Source: Frankiales bacterium
Lineage (GTDB): Bacteria > Actinomycetota > Actinomycetes > Mycobacteriales > SCTD01
Length of the DNA stretch: 25,201 bases
Assembly (NCBI GenBank): GCA_025464795.1
Contig: JAODNB010000106.1
Location: forward strand, 1 to 25,201
Reading direction: 5' to 3'
Below are positions 14,746 through 21,955 of the stretch, in pieces; the first letter of the stretch is position 1, and each line of letters starts with the position of its first letter. A program made the translations under genes and the position numbers. The notes below the pieces were generated by a model. It worked only from the letters and a program-made list of their open reading frames with translations, had not been told where the DNA came from and searched no databases.

Positions 14746-14797
14746 CTCTCAGTCTGCAGCACCAAGCGTGTCAGGTGTCGTTCAGGGAAGGGCGGGC

Positions 14798-14812
14798 ATG
14801 AGCGGAGCGTGA
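14798..14812 (+). CDS. Four-codon leader cistron overlapping the next start
   Basis: ATG AGC GGA GCG TGA is preceded by a good ribosome site (GGGAAGGG). Its stop codon overlaps the GTG start of the glutamate-synthase-like gene (14809-14811), which itself has only GGAG one base away. Ribosomes ending here could restart on the GTG. It is more likely a coupling device than a source of a useful peptide. Confidence 0.35.
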   Translation: MSGA

Positions 14813-16392
14813 TCCGCTGGGGCGCAGTCGTCTTCGTCGTGCTCGCCGCCTCGGCGGCGACCGCCGCGGCAGTGGTGACCCCGATGTGGTGGCTGCTCGC
14901 CGTTCCGCTGCTGGCGCTGGCGCTGACGGCGGTGCACGACGTGCTGCAGCGACGGCACAGCATCCTGCGCAACTACCCGGTGATCGGACATGCGCGCTTC
15001 CTGATGGAGGCGATCCGGCCGGAGGTGCAGCAGTACTTCGTCGAGCGCAACACGGACGGTCGACCCTTCGACCGGGACACCCGCACCGTCGTCTACGAGC
15101 GGTCGAAGGGCATCCACGGCGAGAAGGCCTTCGGCACCGAGCTCGACGTCAACGAGGTCGGGTACGAGTACCTGCTGCACTCGACGGTGCCCAAGGAGCA
15201 GCTGACGACGCCTCCGCGGGTCAGGATCGGCGGGCCCGACTGCAGCAAGCCCTACGAGATGTCACTGCTCAACGTCTCGGCCATGAGCTTCGGCGCGCTG
15301 TCGGCGAACGCGGTGCGCGCACTCAACCGCGGCGCGGCAGCCGGGGGCTTCGCCCAGGACACCGGCGAGGGCGGGCTGACGTCCTACCACCTGGAAGGCG
15401 GTGGAGACCTGGTCTGGGAGCTGGGCAGCGGCTACTTCGGCGCACGCACCAAGGACGGCGGGTTCGACCCGGAGGTGTTCCGGGACAAGGCCGCGCACGA
15501 CCACGTCAAGATGGTGGAGCTCAAGCTGTCCCAGGGCGCGAAGCCCGGCATCGGTGGGGTGCTGCCGGGCGCCAAGGTCACGAAGGAGATCGCTGAGGCC
15601 CGCGGCGTGCCGCAGGGCGAGAAGTGCGTGAGCCCGGCCTACCACCGGGTGTTCGCGACGCCGCGCGAGCTGGTCCGGTTCATGGCGCGGATGCGCGAGC
15701 TGGCGGACGGCAAACCGGCCGGGTTCAAGCTCTGCGTCGGGTCACGCGTCGAGTTCCTGGCGATCTGCAAGGCAATGGTCGAAGAGGGCACCGGGCCGGA
15801 CTTCATCGTCGTCGACGGCTCCGAGGGCGGCACCGGTGCCGCACCGCAGGAGTTCGAGGACCATGTCGGCGTGCCCCTCACCGACGGGCTGATGTTCGTC
15901 CACAACGCCCTCGTCGGCGCGGGGCTCCGGAACCGCGTCAAGGTGGGAGCGTCGGGCAAGGTCGCCACCGGCAGCGACATCATCAAGCGCCTGTGCCAGG
16001 GCGCCGACTACACCAACGCGGCCCGGGCGATGATGATGGCCGTCGGCTGCATCCAGGCCCAGCGCTGCCACACCAACACCTGCCCGGTGGGCGTCACCAC
16101 CCAGGACCCCAAGCGCGCCCGCGCCCTCGTCGTCCCGGACAAGGCCGAACGCGTCCACCGCTTCCACGAGGCCACGGTCGCGCAGTCCCTGCAGCTGCTG
16201 TCTGCGATGGGCCTGGACCACCCGTCCCAGCTGAGGCCCCGCATGCTGCAGCGCAGGCTCGACCACCTCACCACCGTCGGCTACGACGAGGTGTACGACT
16301 GGCTCGAACCAGGGCAGCTGCTCGCCGAGGCGCCCAAGGAGTGGGCCCACGACTGGGCACTCGCTGACCCTGATCGCTTCGTCCCCCTCTAG
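14809..16392 (+). CDS. Membrane-anchored FMN-binding glutamate-synthase-family protein
   Basis: The protein corresponds to the FMN/iron-sulphur synthase domain of GltB without the glutaminase part. It has 527 residues. One or two hydrophobic segments at the N-terminus (about 3-24 and 26-44) anchor it. The barrel follows, with MSLLNVSAMSFGALSANAV near 151-169, PGIGGVLPG near 246-254 and DGSEGGTGAAP near 336-346. The [3Fe-4S] ligands are C414, C420 and C425 in the canonical C-x5-C-x4-C arrangement, followed by PVGVTTQ. The start GTG overlaps a tiny upstream cistron. Members of this stand-alone group are widespread, but their electron partner and product are not established. It is 13 bases upstream of the pyruvate oxidase gene, so the pair is almost certainly co-transcribed. 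Glutamate formation from free ammonia is only one possibility. Confidence 0.9.
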   Translation: MIRWGAVVFVVLAASAATAAAVVTPMWWLLAVPLLALALTAVHDVLQRRHSILRNYPVIGHARFLMEAIRPEVQQYFVERNTDGRPFDRDTRTVVYERSKGIHGEKAFGTELDVNEVGYEYLLHSTVPKEQLTTPPRVRIGGPDCSKPYEMSLLNVSAMSFGALSANAVRALNRGAAAGGFAQDTGEGGLTSYHLEGGGDLVWELGSGYFGARTKDGGFDPEVFRDKAAHDHVKMVELKLSQGAKPGIGGVLPGAKVTKEIAEARGVPQGEKCVSPAYHRVFATPRELVRFMARMRELADGKPAGFKLCVGSRVEFLAICKAMVEEGTGPDFIVVDGSEGGTGAAPQEFEDHVGVPLTDGLMFVHNALVGAGLRNRVKVGASGKVATGSDIIKRLCQGADYTNAARAMMMAVGCIQAQRCHTNTCPVGVTTQDPKRARALVVPDKAERVHRFHEATVAQSLQLLSAMGLDHPSQLRPRMLQRRLDHLTTVGYDEVYDWLEPGQLLAEAPKEWAHDWALADPDRFVPL

Positions 16393-16405
16393 GAAGAGAG
16401 CTCGC

Positions 16406-18139
16406 ATGACAACGGTCGCCGAAGGGCTGGTGCACGTCCTCCGCGAGCTCGGCGTGAGACAGGTCTGGGGCGTCGTCGGAGACGCGCTGAACCCCATCAC
16501 TGACGCCATCCGGCAGGAGCCGGAGATCGAGTGGATCGGGGTACGCCACGAGGAGGCAGGAGCCTTTGCAGCCAGCGCCCAGGCTCAGCTGTCAGGCACC
16601 CTCGGAGTGTGCATGGGCACGGTGGGTCCTGGGGCCATCCACCTTCTCAACGGCCTGTACGACGCGGCGAAGTCGCACGCCCCGGTCCTCGCCGTCTGCG
16701 GCCAGGTGCCTCGGGCCGAGATGGGCAGCGACTACTTCCAGGAGGTCGACAACGACCTGCTGTTCACCGACGTCGCCCGCTTCCGCTTCACGCTGACGTC
16801 GCCGGAGCAGGCACCGCGGGTCATCGCACAGGCAGTGCAAGCGGCGTACGAGGGACCTGGCGTCGCCGTCCTGAGCATCCCTGGCGACGTCGGCTCGCTG
16901 GAGCTGCCGGCCCCCGTCCGGGTCCCGAGGCATGTGCTCACTCCCCCACGCACGGCACCAGACCCGGCCGCAGTGAGCGCCGCTGCTGACCTGCTGGAGC
17001 GCGCCTCCACGGTGACCCTGCTCGTCGGGATGGGTGCAAGGGAAGCCCGCGAGGACGTGCTCGCGCTGGCCGAGCGGCTCGCTGCGCCCATGGTGCTGAC
17101 CCTCAAGGCCAAGGAGGGACTGGAGCACGACAACCCTTATCAGATAGGGCAGTCAGGCCTCATCGGCAACACCGCCACGAAGAAGGCGTTCGACGACACC
17201 GACGTGCTGCTCATGCTCGGCACAGACTTCCCCTACCCCGACTGGCTGCCGGAGAAGGCCCTCACGATCCAGGTGGACCGCGCTGCGACCCACCTCGGCC
17301 GGCGCACTCCGCTCGAGCTCGGCGTCGTCTCCGACGTCGGCCTGTTCGTGAAGGAGCTGCTGCCACGAGTCAGGCAGAAGACCGACCGCAGCCACCTCGA
17401 CGACGCGGTCGCGGCCTATGCGCAGTGGGTGGAGCGGCAGTCGGCCCTCACCCGACCCGACACCGACGCGACCGGGATCGTCGGGCGGGTGCGAGCCGTC
17501 TTTGACAACCCGGACGACCGGATCCGCCCTGAGGCGGTGGCCGCGGCAGTGGACCGGCTCGCCGCGGAGGACGCGATCTTCACCGCCGACACCGGGATGT
17601 CGGCCGTCTGGCTCGCGCGTTTCGTGACCTTCCGCGGGAGCCGCCGGCTGGTGGGCTCGATGAACCTCGGGTCCATGGCCAACGCGATGCCGCACGCCCT
17701 GGGAGCGCAGGCCCTGGACCGCAGTCGTCAGGTGATCGCCTTCTGCGGCGACGGTGGCCTGACCATGCTGCTCGGCGACATCATCACCGCCGTCAGCTAC
17801 GACCTCCCCGTCACCCTGGTCTGCTTCAACAACGGGCGGCTCGGGATGGTGAAACTGGAGCAGGAGCAAGGCGGGCTGCCGGAGTTCGGCACGGTCCTCA
17901 CCAACCCCGACCTGGCAGCGGTCGCCGAGGCCTGCGGCCTGCGCGGGATCCGGGTCACCGACCCGGAGGCTCTTGAGGGAGCCGTCGCCGAGGCGCTCGC
18001 GCACCCCGGGCCGGTCCTGCTCGACGTCGTCACCAACCCGGACGAGATCGCGCTGCCGCCCAAGACCACGCCGGGGCAGGCCTGGGGCTTCGCCGTGGCG
18101 AAGAGCAAGGAGACGCTGCTCTCACGCGGCGACACCTAG
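16406..18139 (+). CDS. poxB: Thiamine-diphosphate pyruvate oxidase / pyruvate:quinone oxidoreductase (PoxB type)
   Basis: The enzyme oxidatively decarboxylates pyruvate using thiamine diphosphate and FAD. PoxB-type enzymes make acetate and CO2 and pass electrons to membrane quinone. The ATG at 16406 has GGAAGAG upstream. The PYR domain has GVVGDALNPITDAI (22-35) and the catalytic Glu in RHEEAGAFAA (Glu49/50). The central FAD domain follows. The ThDP motif is GDGG at 448-451, with NN after 24 intervening residues (FNNGRLGMVK). The length (577) fits. The C-terminus stops at LLSRGDT, apparently lacking the short amphipathic membrane-binding tail that follows RGD in the E. coli enzyme, so membrane contact may be made differently, perhaps through its operon partner. 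Acetolactate synthase and other ThDP enzymes are less likely given the N-terminal block. Confidence 0.9.
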   Translation: MTTVAEGLVHVLRELGVRQVWGVVGDALNPITDAIRQEPEIEWIGVRHEEAGAFAASAQAQLSGTLGVCMGTVGPGAIHLLNGLYDAAKSHAPVLAVCGQVPRAEMGSDYFQEVDNDLLFTDVARFRFTLTSPEQAPRVIAQAVQAAYEGPGVAVLSIPGDVGSLELPAPVRVPRHVLTPPRTAPDPAAVSAAADLLERASTVTLLVGMGAREAREDVLALAERLAAPMVLTLKAKEGLEHDNPYQIGQSGLIGNTATKKAFDDTDVLLMLGTDFPYPDWLPEKALTIQVDRAATHLGRRTPLELGVVSDVGLFVKELLPRVRQKTDRSHLDDAVAAYAQWVERQSALTRPDTDATGIVGRVRAVFDNPDDRIRPEAVAAAVDRLAAEDAIFTADTGMSAVWLARFVTFRGSRRLVGSMNLGSMANAMPHALGAQALDRSRQVIAFCGDGGLTMLLGDIITAVSYDLPVTLVCFNNGRLGMVKLEQEQGGLPEFGTVLTNPDLAAVAEACGLRGIRVTDPEALEGAVAEALAHPGPVLLDVVTNPDEIALPPKTTPGQAWGFAVAKSKETLLSRGDT

Positions 18140-18179
18140 ACGTCGGCGCGTCCGCACCGGCTTCTGGGCCGATCGGGTC

Positions 18180-18185
18180 GAGAAT
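18180..18185 (+). promoter_or_regulatory. Possible -10 element for a near-leaderless small gene
   Basis: GAGAAT matches TATAAT at four of six positions and ends 6 bases before the ATG at 18192. The six intervening bases (GGACGG) are only a weak ribosome site. A leaderless or very short-leader transcript is possible. Confidence 0.25.
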
Positions 18186-18191
18186 GGACGG

Positions 18192-18416
18192 ATGACGCTG
18201 CCCGCTGTGAACTCCGAGACGCCTGCTCATCAGAACAACGTCCGCTTGGTCGTGGTGGACGACAAGCAGCAGCCCACCTACCTCAAGCGGGCCACCGAGC
18301 TGGAGACCGCGCTGCTGAAGGCTGCGGCGAAGCTCGGGATCGAGCTCGCGGACATGCCCGGCCTGCGAGGTCTGTGTGTCGAGGCGGTCAGGTCCGCGGA
18401 GATCGCTCGCCGCTGA
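18192..18416 (+). CDS. 74-residue protein of unknown function
   Basis: I do not recognise this protein. The codons are G/C-ending and the frame is closed cleanly. The chain contains VRLVVVDDKQQPTY, a helix-like ATELETALLKAAAKLGIELADMPGLRGLCVEAVRSAEIARR region and no membrane segment. One cysteine is present. The pattern of a short strand, then amphipathic helices, would suit a small dimeric or partner-binding protein, but that is speculation. It is 52 bases after the pyruvate oxidase stop and may be its third operon member or have its own start (see the -10-like element just upstream). Its end faces the secreted protein gene across a 115-base gap with no strong terminator. Confidence 0.6.
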   Translation: MTLPAVNSETPAHQNNVRLVVVDDKQQPTYLKRATELETALLKAAAKLGIELADMPGLRGLCVEAVRSAEIARR

Positions 18417-18488
18417 CGCTCGCCTCTGGGCTCGGCAGTTTGGGGCGGTGTCTGGGCAGCCGGCTCCCCCGACCTTCTTGAACGCACT

Positions 18489-18501
18489 GTCACGACGTGA
18501 C
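18489..18501. repeat. 13-base palindrome between convergent genes
   Basis: GTCACG-A-CGTGAC is a perfect 6-bp inverted repeat around one central base, lying in the gap between the convergent genes ending at 18416 and 18532. It could be a regulator site or chance; the loop is too short for a normal RNA hairpin. The rest of this 115-base gap shows nothing convincing. Confidence 0.25.
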
Positions 18502-18531
18502 GCCGGAGGAGTCGGCTCGTGCTGGCCCAGC

Positions 18532-18843
18532 TCAGACGGCCGGTGTGGTCGTCGTGGTGCCGGCTCCTGTCGAGGGGGTGGTGCCGGGAGCTGAGGGCGC
18601 CGTACCGGTGCCCGCCCCGTCGCCATCACCGTCGCCGCGACCGTGGTGGCCGCCGCCGTTGGGGCAGGGGCCGTGCGTGGTCGTGGTCGTCCCGGTGCTC
18701 GGGGCCGTCGGTGTGGTGCCTGCCGCGGAGGCCAGGCCGCTGAGCCCGAGCACCCCGCCGGCGATGACGCCGACGGACAGGAGCGCCAGCTTCTTCGGTA
18801 ACCGGGTGCTCGTGGGCGCGATGGCCGTGGTCTGTTCGTCCAT
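18532..18843 (-). CDS. Small secreted Thr/Pro/Gly/Asp-rich low-complexity protein
   Basis: This is a 103-residue exported protein without a recognisable fold. The ATG at 18841-18843 follows AGAGGAC. Residues 1-18 are polar and end basic (RLPKK). Residues 19-41 form a signal sequence with cleavage likely after LGLSGLASA. The mature part is only about 62 residues and almost entirely disordered: a TTTTTHGPCPNGGGHHGRG stretch, DGDGDGAGTG, then SAPGTTPSTGAGTTTTT. It contains one cysteine and several His near it. Such sequences are heavily O-glycosylated or wall-spanning in some actinobacteria, but no function is known here. The leader has an elaborate stem-loop that covers the ribosome site. Confidence 0.7.
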   Translation of the reverse strand: MDEQTTAIAPTSTRLPKKLALLSVGVIAGGVLGLSGLASAAGTTPTAPSTGTTTTTHGPCPNGGGHHGRGDGDGDGAGTGTAPSAPGTTPSTGAGTTTTTPAV

Positions 18844-18890
18844 GTCAGGTCCTCTCGGTCAGAGCAGCCGGGCGCCGCTCAGGACCTGAC
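18844..18890 (-). promoter_or_regulatory. Structured leader: nested stem-loop masking the ribosome site of the secreted protein gene
   Basis: GTCAGGTCCT (18844-18853) and AGGACCTGAC (18881-18890) are a perfect 10-bp inverted repeat with 27 bases between. Inside it, 18862-18868 pairs with 18874-18880 (7 bp with one G-U in the minus-strand RNA, 5-base loop). In the minus-strand RNA the last arm ends directly at the ATG and contains part of the AGAGGACC ribosome site, so folding would hide it. Alternatively the DNA repeat may bind a regulator shared with the divergent MoxR gene. Confidence 0.6.
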
Positions 18891-18924
18891 GGTGCGGGCC
18901 CAACCCGTGAGGAGCCTTCGCCGC

Positions 18925-19000
18925 CGCTGGCAGGTCGCTGGCAAAGGCGCGCCGCCCATCCACAGCCAAGCCTCAGGAAGCAGCCAGCGAGTGGCCAGCA
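18925..19000. repeat. Two direct and two inverted copies of CGCTGGCA upstream of the MoxR gene
   Basis: CGCTGGCA occurs at 18925 and 18936, 11 bases apart. Its reverse form, GCCAGC(G/A), occurs at 18983 and 18994, again 11 bases apart. The pairs face each other across about 40 bases in the divergent region between the secreted protein and MoxR genes. Spacing near one helical turn fits cooperative protein binding. As RNA the pairs could form a long interrupted stem. Confidence 0.5.
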
Positions 19001-19053
19001 AGAGCCGTCAACGTGGGTCGTCAGCAGCCACCCCGAGCTCTTGGAGAACAGCG

Positions 19054-20058
19054 ATGCCCACTCGTCTGAGCACGTCGAGCAGCAGCCCAACCGAGGATCT
19101 CGAGCGGGCCCTGATGGAGGTGAAGAAGGTCGTCGTCGGCCAGGACCACATGGTCGAGCGGATGATGGTCGCACTGCTGGCCAGGGGGCACTGCCTGTTG
19201 GAGGGCGTGCCTGGGGTGGCGAAGAGCCTGGCCGTGGAGACGCTGGCGACGGTGGTGGGTGGCACGAGCTCCCGGCTTCAGTTCACCCCGGACCTTGTTC
19301 CGAGCGACATCGTCGGCACCCGGATCTACCGCAACAACGAGTTCGCGGTCGAGCTCGGCCCGGTGTTCGTCAACCTTGTGCTCGCCGACGAGATCAACCG
19401 AGCTCCTGCCAAGGTGCAGTCAGCTCTGCTCGAGGTGATGGCGGAGCGTCAGGTCTCCCTCGGCGGCACGACCTACCCGCTACCCACGCCGTTCCTGGTG
19501 CTCGCGACGCAGAACCCGATCGAGAGCGAGGGCGTCTACCCGCTCCCCGAGGCCCAGCGCGACCGCTTCTTGATGAAGGTCGTGGTCGGTCACCCCTCGG
19601 CGGCGGAGGAGCGCGAGATCGTGCACCGCATGTCAGTGGCCAAGCCGGTTCCCGAGCAGGTCCTGGACCTCAAGCAGCTCCAGTCGCTGCAGGCGCTGGC
19701 AGATGCCGTCTTCGTGCACCACGCCCTGGTCGACTACGCCGTCGCCCTCGTGATGGCGACGAGAACCCCTGATGCCTATGGGGTCCCGGAGATCAAGCGC
19801 TTCCTCGCACACGGTGCCAGCCCTCGTGGGACCATCGGGCTCGTCCAGGCGGCCCGCTCGCTCGCCGTCCTCCGCGGCCGGACCTACGTCTTGACCGAGG
19901 ACATCCGCGACGTCGCCGTCGACGTCCTTGCCCACCGGCTCGTCCTCAACTACGAAGCGCTCGCCGAGGGCGTCATCGCCGGCGCGCTGGTCAAGCGCGT
20001 CCTGGGCGCGCTCGAGGCGCCGCAGGTGGCCCCGGCGCAGGCCATGGGCGCGGCGTGA
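19054..20058 (+). CDS. MoxR-family AAA+ ATPase
   Basis: MoxR ATPases act as chaperones that use ATP to load metals or assemble partner complexes, usually together with VWA proteins. The ATG at 19054 has TGGAGAA upstream and gives 334 residues, normal for the family; the frame is open further upstream but that part is the repeat-rich regulatory region. Walker A is GVPGVAKS (51-58), Walker B is LVLADE (108-113), and the sensor region is ATQNPIESEG (151-160). The following EGVYPLPEAQRDRFLMK is highly conserved in MoxR. The C-terminal helical lid has AASPRG-like HGASPRG and ends LNYEALAEGV. It is first in a four-gene set with VWA, DUF58 and VWA genes; gaps are 10 bases, 18 bases and a 4-base overlap. 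Confidence 0.95.
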   Translation: MPTRLSTSSSSPTEDLERALMEVKKVVVGQDHMVERMMVALLARGHCLLEGVPGVAKSLAVETLATVVGGTSSRLQFTPDLVPSDIVGTRIYRNNEFAVELGPVFVNLVLADEINRAPAKVQSALLEVMAERQVSLGGTTYPLPTPFLVLATQNPIESEGVYPLPEAQRDRFLMKVVVGHPSAAEEREIVHRMSVAKPVPEQVLDLKQLQSLQALADAVFVHHALVDYAVALVMATRTPDAYGVPEIKRFLAHGASPRGTIGLVQAARSLAVLRGRTYVLTEDIRDVAVDVLAHRLVLNYEALAEGVIAGALVKRVLGALEAPQVAPAQAMGAA

Positions 20059-20068
20059 GGAACCCGGC

Positions 20069-21010
20069 ATGAGCGGACTCCGCTTCGTTCAGCCGGCGCA
20101 CCTGCTGGTGCTCCTGGTCGTGCCCGCGGCAGCAGCGGCATACGTCTGGCAGCAACGGCGCGGTCGGTCGACGGCGCTGAGGTTCTCCGACTCTGACCTC
20201 CTCGCATCGGTGGCACCTCGGTTCCCGAGCTGGCGCAAGCACCTGACCGCAGCCCTGCTCCTGGTGTCCCTCACCGGCGTCAGCGCTGCCTGGGCGAAGC
20301 CGCAGGCAACGGTCACGACCCACAACCGCGCGACCGTCGTCGTGGCGATGGACGTGTCATCGTCCATGTCGTTGACGGACGTCTCGCCGAGCCGCTTCGT
20401 CGCGGCGACCGCCGCGGCTGCGGACTTCGTGAACAAGCTGCCGGAGGGCATCTCGGTCGGGCTGGTCTCCTTCGCCACCAAGGCCAATCTCGTCGTCGCA
20501 CCCACCCAGGACCACACGGCCGTCGCCACTGCCCTGACGACGTTGAAGATGACCGGGGGCACGGCGATCGGCGACGCCGTCTCCGTCTCGCTCGCCGCGG
20601 TCAAGAGCGCCGCTGCCGCCGGTGAGGTGCCCCGCATCGTCCTGCTCTCGGACGGCGCCACCACCACCGGCCTGTCCGTGAACGATGCCGCCGCGGCCGC
20701 CGCGGACGCCAAGGTCCCGGTGACCACCATCGGCTACGGCACGGACGGCGTCACCGCTGACCAGAACGGCCAGTCCGTCGCGGTGCCGGTCGACAAGACG
20801 GCGCTGAAGGACCTCGCCTCGACAACGGGCGGGACCTACTACGACGCGTCCTCCGGCAAGGAGCTGACTGCCGTGTACGCCGACATCAAGCAGACCGTCG
20901 GCGTCAGGACCGAGCGCCATGAGATCTCGGCCGCTGTCATGGGCCTCGCGCTCGCTGCCGGTATGGCAGCCGCCGCCGCGTCCCTCGCATGGGGCACTCG
21001 CCTCCTCTGA
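20069..21010 (+). CDS. Membrane-anchored VWA-domain protein, copy 1 (BatA-like)
   Basis: The 313-residue protein has membrane segments at about 10-27, 57-75 and 290-310, with an external or cytosolic VWA domain between the second and third. The metal-ion-dependent adhesion site is complete: DxSxS as DVSSS (95-99), the Thr in TGGTAIGDA and the Asp in LLSDGATTT. VWA domains of this kind bind Mg or Ca and contact partner proteins. The ATG at 20069 is 10 bases after the MoxR stop, with GAGG upstream. Residues 54-77 (SWRKHLTAALLLVSLTG, then AAWAKP) are nearly identical to the protein encoded at 21952. With MoxR and DUF58 this resembles the Bat-type stress or envelope-maintenance operons; the process served here is unknown. 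Confidence 0.92.
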   Translation: MSGLRFVQPAHLLVLLVVPAAAAAYVWQQRRGRSTALRFSDSDLLASVAPRFPSWRKHLTAALLLVSLTGVSAAWAKPQATVTTHNRATVVVAMDVSSSMSLTDVSPSRFVAATAAAADFVNKLPEGISVGLVSFATKANLVVAPTQDHTAVATALTTLKMTGGTAIGDAVSVSLAAVKSAAAAGEVPRIVLLSDGATTTGLSVNDAAAAAADAKVPVTTIGYGTDGVTADQNGQSVAVPVDKTALKDLASTTGGTYYDASSGKELTAVYADIKQTVGVRTERHEISAAVMGLALAAGMAAAAASLAWGTRLL

Positions 21011-21028
21011 TCCGGTTTGGACACCCTC

Positions 21029-21955
21029 ATGAACCTCCCCCCTCCCCCGCTGGTGGACGAGCAGGCCGTGCGCCTGCTCCACCTGTCGACCCGACACCGC
21101 CTCGACGGACTGCTCCAAGGCGAGCACCGAGGTCTGCTCCCCGGCCCCGGTGGAGACCCCGCGCAAGCCCGTCCTTACACGATCGGCGACGACGTGCGTC
21201 GGATCGACTGGTCGGTCACGGCACGCACCGGCGAGGTCCACGTACGCGCAACCGAGTCCGAGCGGGAGCTCGAGACCTGGGTCGTGGTCGACCTCAGCGC
21301 CTCCATGGCCTTCGGCAGCACCGGCTCCGAGAAGCGCGCACTCGCCATCGCCGCCACGGCAGCGGTGTGCCACCTGGCCAGCGATGCAGGTAGCCGCGTC
21401 GGCGTGCTCGTCGTCGCCGGCGACAAGCTGCGTCGCATCCCCGCACGTTCCGGGCGGGACGCTGCGCTCGCGGTCCTGCACACGCTGATGTCCGTCGAGC
21501 GCGTCGACGGCGGCACGCTCGGCCTGAACGACGCGTTGGTGCAGCTGGCCACCCCCAGCGGTCGCCGGCGCGGAGTCGTTGTCGTGATCAGCGACCTGCT
21601 CGGACCGCTAGGCCCCAAGCCCGTCTGGGCCGACACGCTCCGCGCGATCAGCCAGCGAGACGATGTCCTGGTCTGGGAGGTCCTCGACCCACGCGAGCTG
21701 GAGCTCCCCGCAGTCGGCGCCCTGCGCGTGGTCGATCCCGAGAGCGGCCGACTCGTCGAGGTGCACACCACGAGCAAGGTCCGAAGCCGGTACGCCGCGG
21801 CCGCCGCGGCCCGACGTGCCAGTCATGCCGACGCCGTCCGCGCTTCCGGCGCCTCCCACCTCGTGCTGCGCACCGACCGCGACTGGCTCATCGACGTCGC
21901 GGCCTTCACCGAGCGGCGCCGCCGCACCCCCCTTCGCATCGGAGCAACCACATGA
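21029..21955 (+). CDS. DUF58-domain protein of the MoxR operon
   Basis: DUF58 proteins accompany MoxR ATPases and are thought to act as their adaptors. This one has 308 residues and no clear membrane helix. The family signature is GDDVRRIDW at 53-61, followed by SVTARTGEVHVR and the E-x-E-R-E-L stretch. A VWA-like metal site, DLSAS (88-92, then M), is present, with IRR-like and SDLLGP elements later (VVVISDLLGP), so the fold is probably complete. I used ATG 21029; TTG 21017 would add four residues, and neither has a strong ribosome site. The ATGA overlap at 21952 couples it to the second VWA gene. The N-terminus has a proline-rich start (MNLPPPPLVDEQ). Confidence 0.92.
   Translation: MNLPPPPLVDEQAVRLLHLSTRHRLDGLLQGEHRGLLPGPGGDPAQARPYTIGDDVRRIDWSVTARTGEVHVRATESERELETWVVVDLSASMAFGSTGSEKRALAIAATAAVCHLASDAGSRVGVLVVAGDKLRRIPARSGRDAALAVLHTLMSVERVDGGTLGLNDALVQLATPSGRRRGVVVVISDLLGPLGPKPVWADTLRAISQRDDVLVWEVLDPRELELPAVGALRVVDPESGRLVEVHTTSKVRSRYAAAAAARRASHADAVRASGASHLVLRTDRDWLIDVAAFTERRRRTPLRIGATT

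Noticed and set aside
18892..19053. A 54-codon N-terminal extension of the MoxR protein
   Set aside because: Residues there do not fit the family. The ATG at 19054 has a ribosome site and gives the usual length. The region instead holds the CGCTGGCA repeats.
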